Made by a program: the position numbers and the translations under genes
Shown here: positions 14,609 through 21,347 of the stretch, one piece after another
Layout: every line of letters starts with the position of its first letter
Position numbering within the stretch: the first letter of the stretch is position 1
The notes under the pieces: generated by a model
The model's database searches: none
Seen by the model: the letters and a program-made list of their open reading frames with translations, nothing else
Told to the model about the DNA's origin: nothing
IMG/VR virus record: IMGVR_UViG_3300049738_000006
Location: 1-24,062 of that record
Strand: one strand, 5' to 3'
DNA from: a virus
DNA length: 24,062 bases

Positions 14609-17409
14609 TACAATGAAACCTTCTGTGAGTCTAGCCACTGCTGTAGCATTTCTTCTTGAGTTAGTTGTCGTGGTGGTAAGTTAATCTGTAAGCCACTATC
14701 GTTTGTTAGCATACGAGGCTGTGTAAACTGTTCTAAAGGACTCTGCTGCTCGTACTGGTAGGGCATAAGCTCTGGCGCAGGAAGAAGGCTAAAAGGTACT
14801 AGCTCTTGTGTAGAACCTACTTGTGTTTCTAGCTTCAGCATGTCACCGAAAAGAGAGTCTGTGGTGCGTGTCTTACTAGGCGCTGTTAGACCTGTTCCTA
14901 TATCGTTGCCTGTGCCTCTTCCAGAACCATCACCAGTACCATCGCCAGTTCCAGTGCCATCGCCAGTGCCGTCACCGTCTCCAGTACCTGTAGTTCCTGT
15001 AGTTCCAGTAGTACCAGCAGCGTCTGTAGTTCCTGTAGTTCCGTCAACAGGTGTGGTATCAGAGGGAGTTCCTGAAGTAGCGTCAGTAGCAGGAGTTGTT
15101 CCTGTTGGTGTAGTAGTGGTTGTAGTAGTTGTGGTTGTGCCAGTATCTACTGTCGTGTCTGTAGGTAGACCTATAGTATCGTCATCTGTTGTTTCTGCAA
15201 AAATATCTGAGAAATCTAACAGATCAGTGTCTTCTTCTTCCTCTCCTGTTTCTGTAGCTTCAGCAGCTTCTGCCGCTAACTCTTCTTCGGTAGGGGCTGC
15301 TTCTGTTGTTACTGGGCCATAAACATCATCAGCAGGTACATTTCTTCGTAGCTCGTCTACAAAGATACCGCCCATGCGTATGTAATCTTCTAACATACCC
15401 TCGCGTACATCAGCATCTGTTTCTGCTAAAACTGCTTCATAAACTTGTCTAAATATTGGGTTCTCTTCTGGAGTGCCCTCGCCTTCCGCAGATACTCCTG
15501 CTCCTGCTGAGCCTGAAGCTGCTCCTCCTGCTGCAGATTCGTCTTCAGTAGGTAGCTTTACGTCTACTTCTATAGGATCAGCAGTAATATCTACCTCTTC
15601 AAACTCTGGGTCTACTTCTTCCTCAACCTCAGTAATCCCTGGAGTAATGCCTGTAACATCTACTACTTCTCCGTCACCATCAGTAACAGTAACTTCAGTC
15701 TGTCTTTTAGCTTCTGCTTCAGCGGCTAACCTGTCTGCTTCAGCTTGCTCTGCTGCTATACGAGCTTCTTCAGCAACTCTAGCAGCCTCTGCTCTACGTT
15801 GAGCCTCTGCTGCCGCTGCTGCTTGTCTTTCAGCTTCAGCTTGTGCTGCTCTCTCAGCAGCTATTCTAGCTTGTTCAGCAACTCTAGCCGCTTCAGCTTG
15901 CTCGTCAGCTATCTGCTGTTGACGTTGGCGCTCTGCTTCAGCTTCTTTAGCAAGCCTCTCTTGTTCTAGGGCTGCTGCTGCATCTGCTTCTTCCTGAGCT
16001 GCTCTTTCTGCTGCTATACGATCTCTCTCAGCTTGCTCTGCTGCTGCCTGTGCTGCTGCTCTAGCGGCCTCTGCTGCTGCTTGCTCTTCGGCTCTAAGTC
16101 TAGCCTCTTCTTCTGCTTCTCTCTGAGCATCTAAAACTGCTTGAGCTTCTTCAGCATCTATACGTGCTTGTTCATCTATTTCTTCTTGGAACTTAACTTC
16201 GTCAAACAATACATTACTTAAATCAACAACATCTGAAAGATTATCAAATGTTTCTACAGCGTCTCCTAATGTAGAGGTTAAGTTAGAAACAGTCCCCGCA
16301 CCTACACCAGCAGCTAGGTCTTCAGCTTCTTTTACGGCGTTAGCTATCTCGCTAGAACTACCAGTAAAAGCATCTGGAGATAAAGAATCAGCAAACTCAG
16401 CAATGTCTGCCATGTTAATACCAGCTACTGTACTTCCTCTAGCTGCGTTGTAAGCGGTGTTATATACTGATTCTGCTTGAGCCCCTGTAGTTATTTCTCC
16501 AGCAGCTATGGCGGCTTCTACAGCAGCGTCTGCCGTTGCTGCGGCTTGTGTAGCTGTCTGTGCGTTAGAAAGTTGTTGAGATAGTTCTAAACCACCTGTA
16601 ACAATAGATAACCAGTCTGAAAAGTGTAAAGTCTCTCCAGCTAAGCCTCTACCTGCCGCTATAGCAGCTTCTGAGTAACCGTTAGATAAGAAAGCCGCAG
16701 CTGCTCTAAACGGAGCAAACCCTAAAGCTCTTTGGAATAAACTATCTTTAGGAGGGTTCTCTACCCAAATCATAGAGTAGGAACCAGGAGGAGCTGTGCC
16801 GCCACTAATGTCTACATAGTGTCCCGTTTGAGTTCTTTTGTTTTCTTCTTCATTCCACTCACCAAACTGTGAGTACATGGCTGATGTACCAAAACCCGTA
16901 TCAGGTGTTTTCATGTACAGTCTAGATGTATCGTAGCCGTAAGGGTAATCTATTTCAAACTCTTTAACTGTATCAACATATAAAGAAGGCTGCTCAGACT
17001 TAATTTTATCTTTAAAAGGATCAGCGGCTGCGGTGTCATAAGCATATCCTTCAGCCCCTGTGCCTGAACCGTAGTCTCTAAACTCTCCTATAAACTGGTC
17101 TTCTTCTTCTTCGGCTTCTCTTTGATATTTATCTAAACTTTCTTGATATGCTGTATCATATTCTTCTGAAGAAGTATAACCACTAAACCAGTCTGCCATG
17201 TTAAAATCAGCATTTGAAGTAGAGGATGTAGTATCTGAAGTAGGGGAGCGTGTAGTTGTAGAAGCAGCTGTAGTAGTAGTGTCTTCAAACGGATCAGCAG
17301 CAGTATCAAAAGAGCTGTCTAAAGAAACCACTTCTTCAGCAACGGGACGCTTTTCCTCTCTAACAGGAACGCGAGTACGACCAGTTTTTACTTTAACGCC
17401 TCTTGCCAT
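14608..17409 (-). CDS. Large disordered/coiled-coil virion protein, function unknown
   Basis: A 933-aa protein in blocks. It starts with a basic, Thr/Ser-rich tail (residues 1-70), then an acidic region with Tyr-rich stretches (to ~200) and an Ala-rich helical part with small hydrophobic segments (RALGFAPFRAAAAFLSNGYS). A long TolA-like Ala/Glu/Arg coiled coil follows at about 406-568 (AEAARVAEEARIAAEQAEAD), then an acidic linker, a Thr run near 755-770, a Gly/Thr/Asp repeat near 800-835 (TGDGDGTGDGTGTGDGTGDG) and a Gln-rich end. It lies between the holin gene and the adaptor gene, with a TAATG overlap on each side. A virion role is likely from position. No enzyme motif is visible. Confidence 0.72.
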   Translation of the reverse strand: MARGVKVKTGRTRVPVREEKRPVAEEVVSLDSSFDTAADPFEDTTTTAASTTTRSPTSDTTSSTSNADFNMADWFSGYTSSEEYDTAYQESLDKYQREAEEEEDQFIGEFRDYGSGTGAEGYAYDTAAADPFKDKIKSEQPSLYVDTVKEFEIDYPYGYDTSRLYMKTPDTGFGTSAMYSQFGEWNEEENKRTQTGHYVDISGGTAPPGSYSMIWVENPPKDSLFQRALGFAPFRAAAAFLSNGYSEAAIAAGRGLAGETLHFSDWLSIVTGGLELSQQLSNAQTATQAAATADAAVEAAIAAGEITTGAQAESVYNTAYNAARGSTVAGINMADIAEFADSLSPDAFTGSSSEIANAVKEAEDLAAGVGAGTVSNLTSTLGDAVETFDNLSDVVDLSNVLFDEVKFQEEIDEQARIDAEEAQAVLDAQREAEEEARLRAEEQAAAEAARAAAQAAAEQAERDRIAAERAAQEEADAAAALEQERLAKEAEAERQRQQQIADEQAEAARVAEQARIAAERAAQAEAERQAAAAAEAQRRAEAARVAEEARIAAEQAEADRLAAEAEAKRQTEVTVTDGDGEVVDVTGITPGITEVEEEVDPEFEEVDITADPIEVDVKLPTEDESAAGGAASGSAGAGVSAEGEGTPEENPIFRQVYEAVLAETDADVREGMLEDYIRMGGIFVDELRRNVPADDVYGPVTTEAAPTEEELAAEAAEATETGEEEEDTDLLDFSDIFAETTDDDTIGLPTDTTVDTGTTTTTTTTTTPTGTTPATDATSGTPSDTTPVDGTTGTTDAAGTTGTTGTTGTGDGDGTGDGTGTGDGTGDGSGRGTGNDIGTGLTAPSKTRTTDSLFGDMLKLETQVGSTQELVPFSLLPAPELMPYQYEQQSPLEQFTQPRMLTNDSGLQINLPPRQLTQEEMLQQWLDSQKVSL
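14905..15060 (-). repeat. Degenerate Gly/Thr/Asp-coding tandem repeats
   Basis: Short imperfect repeats built on (A/C)CAGTxCC and CCATCGCCAGT on the plus strand encode the TGTTGT and GDGTGDGT runs of the large virion protein. Such repeats are prone to length change by slippage, so the copy number may differ between relatives. Confidence 0.7.
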
Positions 17410-17792
17410 TATCGTTCTCTCTGTACGCCTTTAGACTTCTCTACTGTGCGCATAGCGCCTAGTCCTAACATACCCATTAACACACTAGTAAGCAGTGAGC
17501 TGTCAACAGGAGGAACAGTAAACCATATACCCAGAATAGGGGCTAAGATAGTAGAATATAGAAGAGCTAGTCCACATATCCATCCTATAGCAGGTCGCCA
17601 ACCCGCTACAAATAAACTCTTATGTGCTGCTTCAGTCTTGTTGACTTCTAATTGACCTTTAGCTAATTCCTGTGCATGTTTCTCTGCCATAGTCGCTAAC
17701 TCAAACGCTATAGCATTTTTCTTGTCTTTATCCTCTATGACTTTATCTAAGAGGCTAGTAACAGGTGCTATCAAGGAACTCAATATAGACAT
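17409..17792 (-). CDS. GTA-type holin (3-TM holin family)
   Basis: A 127-aa membrane protein resembling the 'holin of 3TMs, for gene-transfer release' family (PF11351). A short N-terminal amphipathic part (MSILSSLIAPVTSLLDKVIE) leads to a charged helix rich in Lys/Glu (AEKHAQELAKGQLEVNKTEA). The family signature FVAGWRPAIGW follows, then hydrophobic segments (CGLALLYSTILAPILGIWF and LLTSVLMGMLGLGAMRTV) and a basic tail (KSKGVQRER). It would form inner-membrane lesions at the time of lysis. Upstream of the ATG there is no ribosome-binding site: the space is filled by a consensus promoter whose -10 ends three bases before the start codon. The stop overlaps the next start (TAATG). Confidence 0.85.
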   Translation of the reverse strand: MSILSSLIAPVTSLLDKVIEDKDKKNAIAFELATMAEKHAQELAKGQLEVNKTEAAHKSLFVAGWRPAIGWICGLALLYSTILAPILGIWFTVPPVDSSLLTSVLMGMLGLGAMRTVEKSKGVQRER

Positions 17793-17794
17793 AT

Positions 17795-17823
17795 ATTATA
17801 CACTATTTTTAGTTATTTGTCAA
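17795..17823 (-). promoter_or_regulatory. Perfect-consensus sigma70 promoter on the minus strand
   Basis: Read on the minus strand: TTGACA (17823-17818), 17-bp AT-rich spacer, TATAAT (17800-17795). Both hexamers and the spacing are ideal. The -35 overlaps the last codons of the 61-aa gene. The predicted +1 is about 17788, just inside the holin gene, so the ATG at 17792-17790 would not be on the transcript. It probably drives the 933-aa protein and the tail and ejection genes, or the holin uses a leaderless or alternative start. Confidence 0.75.
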
Positions 17824-17998
17824 GTGGTTTGTTCTTGCCCAGGATACCCTGCACAGTATCTGACTCATATATCCTAATACCTAGCCACACAATAGTCAGC
17901 AAAGACGCTGTAGGTGGTAGCCAAGCTGCTAGTGACATCACCGCTGTAGATGCAGCAGCAACGTCTAGCATGTCTTTAGTAGACTCTTCCATTACCAT
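17813..17998 (-). CDS. Small membrane protein, putative holin
   Basis: A 61-aa protein. A short acidic N-terminus (MVMEESTKDMLDVAA) precedes a hydrophobic stretch MSLAAWLPPTASLLTIVWLG with a central Pro pair, then a short charged tail (IRIYESDTVQGILGKNKPLD). This one- or two-TM layout with a charged C-terminus is typical of small phage holins, and the next gene is a GTA-type holin. AAGGA seven bases before the ATG at 17998 supports that start; an ATG two codons later is also possible. Its last codons overlap the -35 of a minus-strand promoter. A second holin, antiholin or holin partner is possible. Confidence 0.7.
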   Translation of the reverse strand: MVMEESTKDMLDVAAASTAVMSLAAWLPPTASLLTIVWLGIRIYESDTVQGILGKNKPLDK

Positions 17999-18012
17999 GA
18001 TAACGTCCTTGT

Positions 18013-18174
18013 TTACTGTTTAGCTTTGTTGTTTAAGAAAGCAAACTGCTCTAAGACTTTGTAAGCCTTAGCAACAAACTCGTCATCCTTCGGAGTCTCT
18101 GTGTAGTTACATATAACACTGGCGACAGTGACCAGTGAAGTAGCAAGCACGTACATGTCAAGTAAGTATTCCAT
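18013..18174 (-). CDS. Small 53-aa membrane-anchored protein
   Basis: The ATG at 18174 overlaps the stop of the previous gene (TAATG), and the gene ends fifteen bases before the next one. It fills what would otherwise be a 160-base gap. The N-terminal third is hydrophobic (YLLDMYVLATSLVTVASVIC), a likely single membrane helix. A short soluble part follows (NYTETPKDDEFVAKAYKVLE, FAFLNNKAKQ). I remember similar short proteins from environmental podovirus genomes but no function for them. Its place among small membrane proteins suggests a part in lysis. Confidence 0.72.
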   Translation of the reverse strand: MEYLLDMYVLATSLVTVASVICNYTETPKDDEFVAKAYKVLEQFAFLNNKAKQ

Positions 18175-18632
18175 TAAACTATTCCTGTGTTAAATAACCA
18201 GTATGTGCCAAAGAACGCAGCAATAACTACTATAGCAGCTCCTACGTTCTTAATTGCGTCACCTATCTGACGTTGTTTCTTGAGCTTCGCCAGCCTAGCC
18301 TTCTCCAGCTTGTGCTTGTGATCCAGTATAGACTTGTTCTGGATCATCAGCATGTCACGCCAAACGTGCTTAGGCGTTATCTTCTTCAGCTCCTTCTCCT
18401 GCTCTCGTATGGCGTTTTTAGCCCATGCAAGCTCCAGAGCCTCTTCTTGCGTTAGTACATGATCGCCTGCCTTAGTAGCCTCTTCAATGCTCTCTACAGC
18501 TACCTTGCTGTCAGTGAGGCTAGTAAATAATCCCGACAGACCTGACAAGTGATCCCCAGACTCTTTAACGGTAGCAATGCCATCGTTAAGAGCCTTGAGG
18601 ATACCTACAACTGCGGAGATTTCTGCAATCAT
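18174..18632 (-). CDS. Helical protein with C-terminal membrane segment
   Basis: A 152-aa protein from the ATG at 18632, which overlaps the stop of the previous gene (TAATG); a TTG two codons upstream is possible but unnecessary. The N-terminus MIAEISAVVGILKALNDGI is hydrophobic-amphipathic. The middle is long charged helix (KNAIREQEKELKKITPKHVW, LDHKHKLEKARLAKLKKQRQ). The C-terminus has one likely membrane helix (VGAAIVVIAAFFGTYWLFN). Similar proteins occur near fibre and lysis genes of marine phages without a known role. The coiled coil plus membrane anchor could suit a lysis or ejection accessory protein; that is speculation. Confidence 0.72.
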   Translation of the reverse strand: MIAEISAVVGILKALNDGIATVKESGDHLSGLSGLFTSLTDSKVAVESIEEATKAGDHVLTQEEALELAWAKNAIREQEKELKKITPKHVWRDMLMIQNKSILDHKHKLEKARLAKLKKQRQIGDAIKNVGAAIVVIAAFFGTYWLFNTGIV

Positions 18633-18961
18633 TACCAAGGAGTTCCTGTAGCTACCGCAGGAGCTTTGCTGTCTGCAATCTGTGCAGCGATAGAATCTTC
18701 CAGAGCTGTTACTGCTTCTTCGCCCATGCTGTCCTTCACCCAGCCAATAGCCTGAGTTTCTGTGATGTCTGCATAGGCTGTGTAGCCGTCAGCAGAGCTG
18801 TCAGGCGTAAAGCCACAAGTGCCATAAGAGCTACCTGAGTGAGTTACTGCGTCGTCACCAGTACCTACTACTTCGCTGTCTGATGCGCGCCAGTGTGCTA
18901 CAACTACACCGTCATCTGATGTGTTGCGTTCTAGTGTTGAGATTGTCCAAGTTACTGCCAT
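18632..18961 (-). CDS. DUF7936-like small protein following the tail fibre
   Basis: A 109-aa protein of a type often found beside tail-fibre genes in marine phages: AVTWTISTLERNTSDDGVVV, AHWRASDSEV, HSGSSYGTCGFTPDSSADGY, TAYADITETQAIGWVKDSMG and the closing IADSKAPAVATGTPW. The first half is predicted beta, the end helical. GAGGAA overlapping the fibre stop is the ribosome-binding site (four bases lie between the genes). No enzyme motif is present. The location right after an S74 fibre suggests a virion or fibre-associated part. The DUF name is from memory. Confidence 0.7.
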   Translation of the reverse strand: MAVTWTISTLERNTSDDGVVVAHWRASDSEVVGTGDDAVTHSGSSYGTCGFTPDSSADGYTAYADITETQAIGWVKDSMGEEAVTALEDSIAAQIADSKAPAVATGTPW

Positions 18962-18965
18962 TGTT

Positions 18966-21335
18966 TTATTCCTCTAGTGCCGCTATGCGGGCTGTTAGTG
19001 ATTCAATTAAAGTTTGTTGCTCTTGTATTGCTTTGACTAGAGTTGGAATCAAGTCTTGGCTTACAGATTTATAGGGTTCCTCTCCTTCGGGTGCTGGGTC
19101 TTTCCACTCGCCAATTAAGTCTGGGAAAACTTCCTCAAACTCTTGGGCAATAAATCCGCGAGCATCTTTGATGTCAGAGCCTTTGCCTTCTTTCCAGTCA
19201 AACTTTCGTGGCTTAAGTTGCATAACCTTTGACAAGCCATCATCTAAGTCACGGATGTTTTCTTTAAACCTTTGGTCTGATAAAGATTGAATACTTGTGT
19301 AAATAGCGGCAATTTGCCCGTTGGCGTTAACCCAGAACTTATAATTATTGCTTGCAGTGCTGTAATAAGAAAAAGCGTCTCCTCCGCCAGTGCTGCTGTT
19401 ATTAACAACCATCACTGACCCCCATTCTTTTATTTTTGTCCCTATGCCCACACTCTGACTACTGTTGCTAGTACCCACCAACAGGTTGCCTGATGCGTCT
19501 ATGCGCATACGTTCGTTATTATCTGTGTAAACAGCCAAAGAATCGTTAGCGTTGTTGTATGTAAGCCTTCCTCTTGTAGCTACTGAATCGCCTAAATAAA
19601 GACTAGCTGAGTTACTGTCTCCAGACGTTACTGATAAAACAGTATCGCCACTGTCAGATATTTGAGTCTTATATGCAGGCGAGCTAGTACCAATACCCAC
19701 ACTTGTACCAAAGTAACCAGTGCCAGATAGGTAGAGGTCTTTGAAGCGTACTGCTTGGTCACCTATATCGTATGTAGCATCTGAGTTGGCTCCCGCAGTA
19801 GTTATTGGAATTAACCCAGAACCGCTTACGCGCAGACCTTTGCTAGAACCAATAAGATACGCTGTGCCGCCTTTAGCACCAATACTACCTACGGTTGTGC
19901 CGTCTTTTGCAAAGTCAACAATAGAGCCATCACTGCTGTTACGCCTAAAATAATGTCCTTCGTTATTAACTGAAGTGACTAATCGTCCAGTGCTAAATAT
20001 ACGACCACCTGCAACTGATGCCGATGTAGAAGTAGTACCCACCAACAGGTTGCCTGCGTTGTCTAAGCGCATCTTTTCAAAGTTGTCGCAGTGAAAATAG
20101 TGTTCTCTTGCATAGTATCTTAAATTATCGTAACTATTAGCTACCCTGTCATATACTTGCATATATGAAGTTCCGTCTGATATCCCATCAGGGCTAAACT
20201 CAAAGCCAGAAGAACCATTAGATACATGAAGTTTAGCTGCTGGACTGCTAGTACCAATACCAACATTCCCTGATGCGTCTATGCGCATGCGTTCTGAGCC
20301 GCCAACAGCAAAACCTAAGTCAGCATTAGCAATGTTAAACATCCCTGTATCTGTATCGTCAGAAAAACTATAAGCTGGTGCAGAGGCAGTCCCTCTTTCT
20401 CCTTTTATAACTCCACCAACTTTAACTAAATTGCCTGATGAATCTATGCGCATGCGTTCTGCTGATGCAGTAACGTCATAGATGTTTAAGGAACCGTCAG
20501 TCCTGCTTCCGATTAAGTATTCTCTACCACTGCCGCCGCTTGACTCAAGGATTATGTCAGCAGTGTCAGATGCTTTTTTAAGATGCAAGAGACCGCTAGG
20601 GCTGCTTTCACCAATACCCACGTTGCCAGATGAGTCTATGCGTAGGCGTTCTGTTGCAGCCGTATACATAGCCATGTAGTCGCCATTGTGGTTATACACT
20701 AGCTGACCACGATAAGCCTCACTGCCCGAAGTTCCATCTGCAAAGTGAATAGAGCCTGCTGTAGAGGTGCTAGAGTAAAGCGTTATACCCTGTCCAGTAG
20801 AGCCACTACCCACAACTAATTGATTAGCCCCTGCATTCATGCTAGATGCAACAGTGTTACCAATACCCACGTTCCCTGATGAGTCGATACGCATGCGTTC
20901 AGTGTTAGAAGCCCTGAGTATCAGAGCATTCGCAGAGTTGTCATAACGTATGCCGCCGTCGGCTAGATTAGTTGAGTTGCCTAAATTTAATGCGGCTACT
21001 GAAGCTGCGCCTGCGGTAACAGCTGCTACTGTGTCGCCACTACTACTTAGATGGAAGGGGTAGCTAGGCGAGCTAGTACCAATACCCACGCCATCGGAAA
21101 TCATGTTGCCAGTAACGTCTATGCCTGTGGAGGTGGTGGCTAGCTTGGCTGATCCGTTATAATTAGCTGTAAAGTTGTATGGGTTAGTACCAAGCTCTAC
21201 AATAGCACCGCCATTGTCTTCAGTAAATAGTCGTTTGTCAGTTACGTTGACCGCCAGTTCACCCTGTACAAGATCACTTGCTGTTGGAACGGCAGAAGCA
21301 GTAGAGCTGTTCTTTGTTACAATTTTTGTTGCCAT
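18966..21335 (-). CDS. Tail fibre with C-terminal S74 self-cleaving chaperone domain
   Basis: A 789-aa fibre. The N-terminal module (ATKIVTKNSSTASAVPTASD, LVQGELAVNVTDKRLFTEDN) is a common phage fibre start. The shaft carries six versions of ER(M/L)RIDSSGN with VGIGTSSP, a beta-strand repeat found in structural fibres. The C-terminus is an intramolecular chaperone (Peptidase_S74): SDQRFKENI with Ser686 and Lys691, the Ser-Lys dyad spacing known from endosialidase tailspikes, then RGFIAQEFEEVFPDL and a coiled-coil end (EQQTLIESLTARIAALEE). Cleavage before Ser686 would release about 104 residues after trimer folding. It determines host attachment. The gene begins twelve bases after the Ala-rich fibre gene. 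Confidence 0.92.
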   Translation of the reverse strand: MATKIVTKNSSTASAVPTASDLVQGELAVNVTDKRLFTEDNGGAIVELGTNPYNFTANYNGSAKLATTSTGIDVTGNMISDGVGIGTSSPSYPFHLSSSGDTVAAVTAGAASVAALNLGNSTNLADGGIRYDNSANALILRASNTERMRIDSSGNVGIGNTVASSMNAGANQLVVGSGSTGQGITLYSSTSTAGSIHFADGTSGSEAYRGQLVYNHNGDYMAMYTAATERLRIDSSGNVGIGESSPSGLLHLKKASDTADIILESSGGSGREYLIGSRTDGSLNIYDVTASAERMRIDSSGNLVKVGGVIKGERGTASAPAYSFSDDTDTGMFNIANADLGFAVGGSERMRIDASGNVGIGTSSPAAKLHVSNGSSGFEFSPDGISDGTSYMQVYDRVANSYDNLRYYAREHYFHCDNFEKMRLDNAGNLLVGTTSTSASVAGGRIFSTGRLVTSVNNEGHYFRRNSSDGSIVDFAKDGTTVGSIGAKGGTAYLIGSSKGLRVSGSGLIPITTAGANSDATYDIGDQAVRFKDLYLSGTGYFGTSVGIGTSSPAYKTQISDSGDTVLSVTSGDSNSASLYLGDSVATRGRLTYNNANDSLAVYTDNNERMRIDASGNLLVGTSNSSQSVGIGTKIKEWGSVMVVNNSSTGGGDAFSYYSTASNNYKFWVNANGQIAAIYTSIQSLSDQRFKENIRDLDDGLSKVMQLKPRKFDWKEGKGSDIKDARGFIAQEFEEVFPDLIGEWKDPAPEGEEPYKSVSQDLIPTLVKAIQEQQTLIESLTARIAALEE
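19487..20900 (-). repeat. Six dispersed copies of the RIDSSGN fibre-shaft repeat
   Basis: Related 26-30-base segments occur at about 19487-19514, 20051-20078, 20267-20294, 20431-20460, 20622-20652 and 20871-20900. They share a core of CCTGATGCGTCTATGCGCAT on the plus strand with changes, and spacing varies. Each encodes one ER(M/L)RIDSSGN unit of the fibre. The DNA similarity would allow recombination within the gene or with other fibres. Confidence 0.8.
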
Positions 21336-21347
21336 AGTTATATACCC

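Noticed and set aside
14608-14638. Ten-residue N-terminal extension of the head-tail adaptor
   Set aside because: The ATG at 14608 overlaps the previous stop as most starts here do, has AGAAGG upstream, and gives the usual MTYLQLVN beginning.
14840-15322. 160-codon plus-strand open frame rich in Val/Pro/Ser
   Set aside because: Reverse reading of the Thr/Gly-rich repeat region of the 933-aa gene; low complexity and opposite to the operon.
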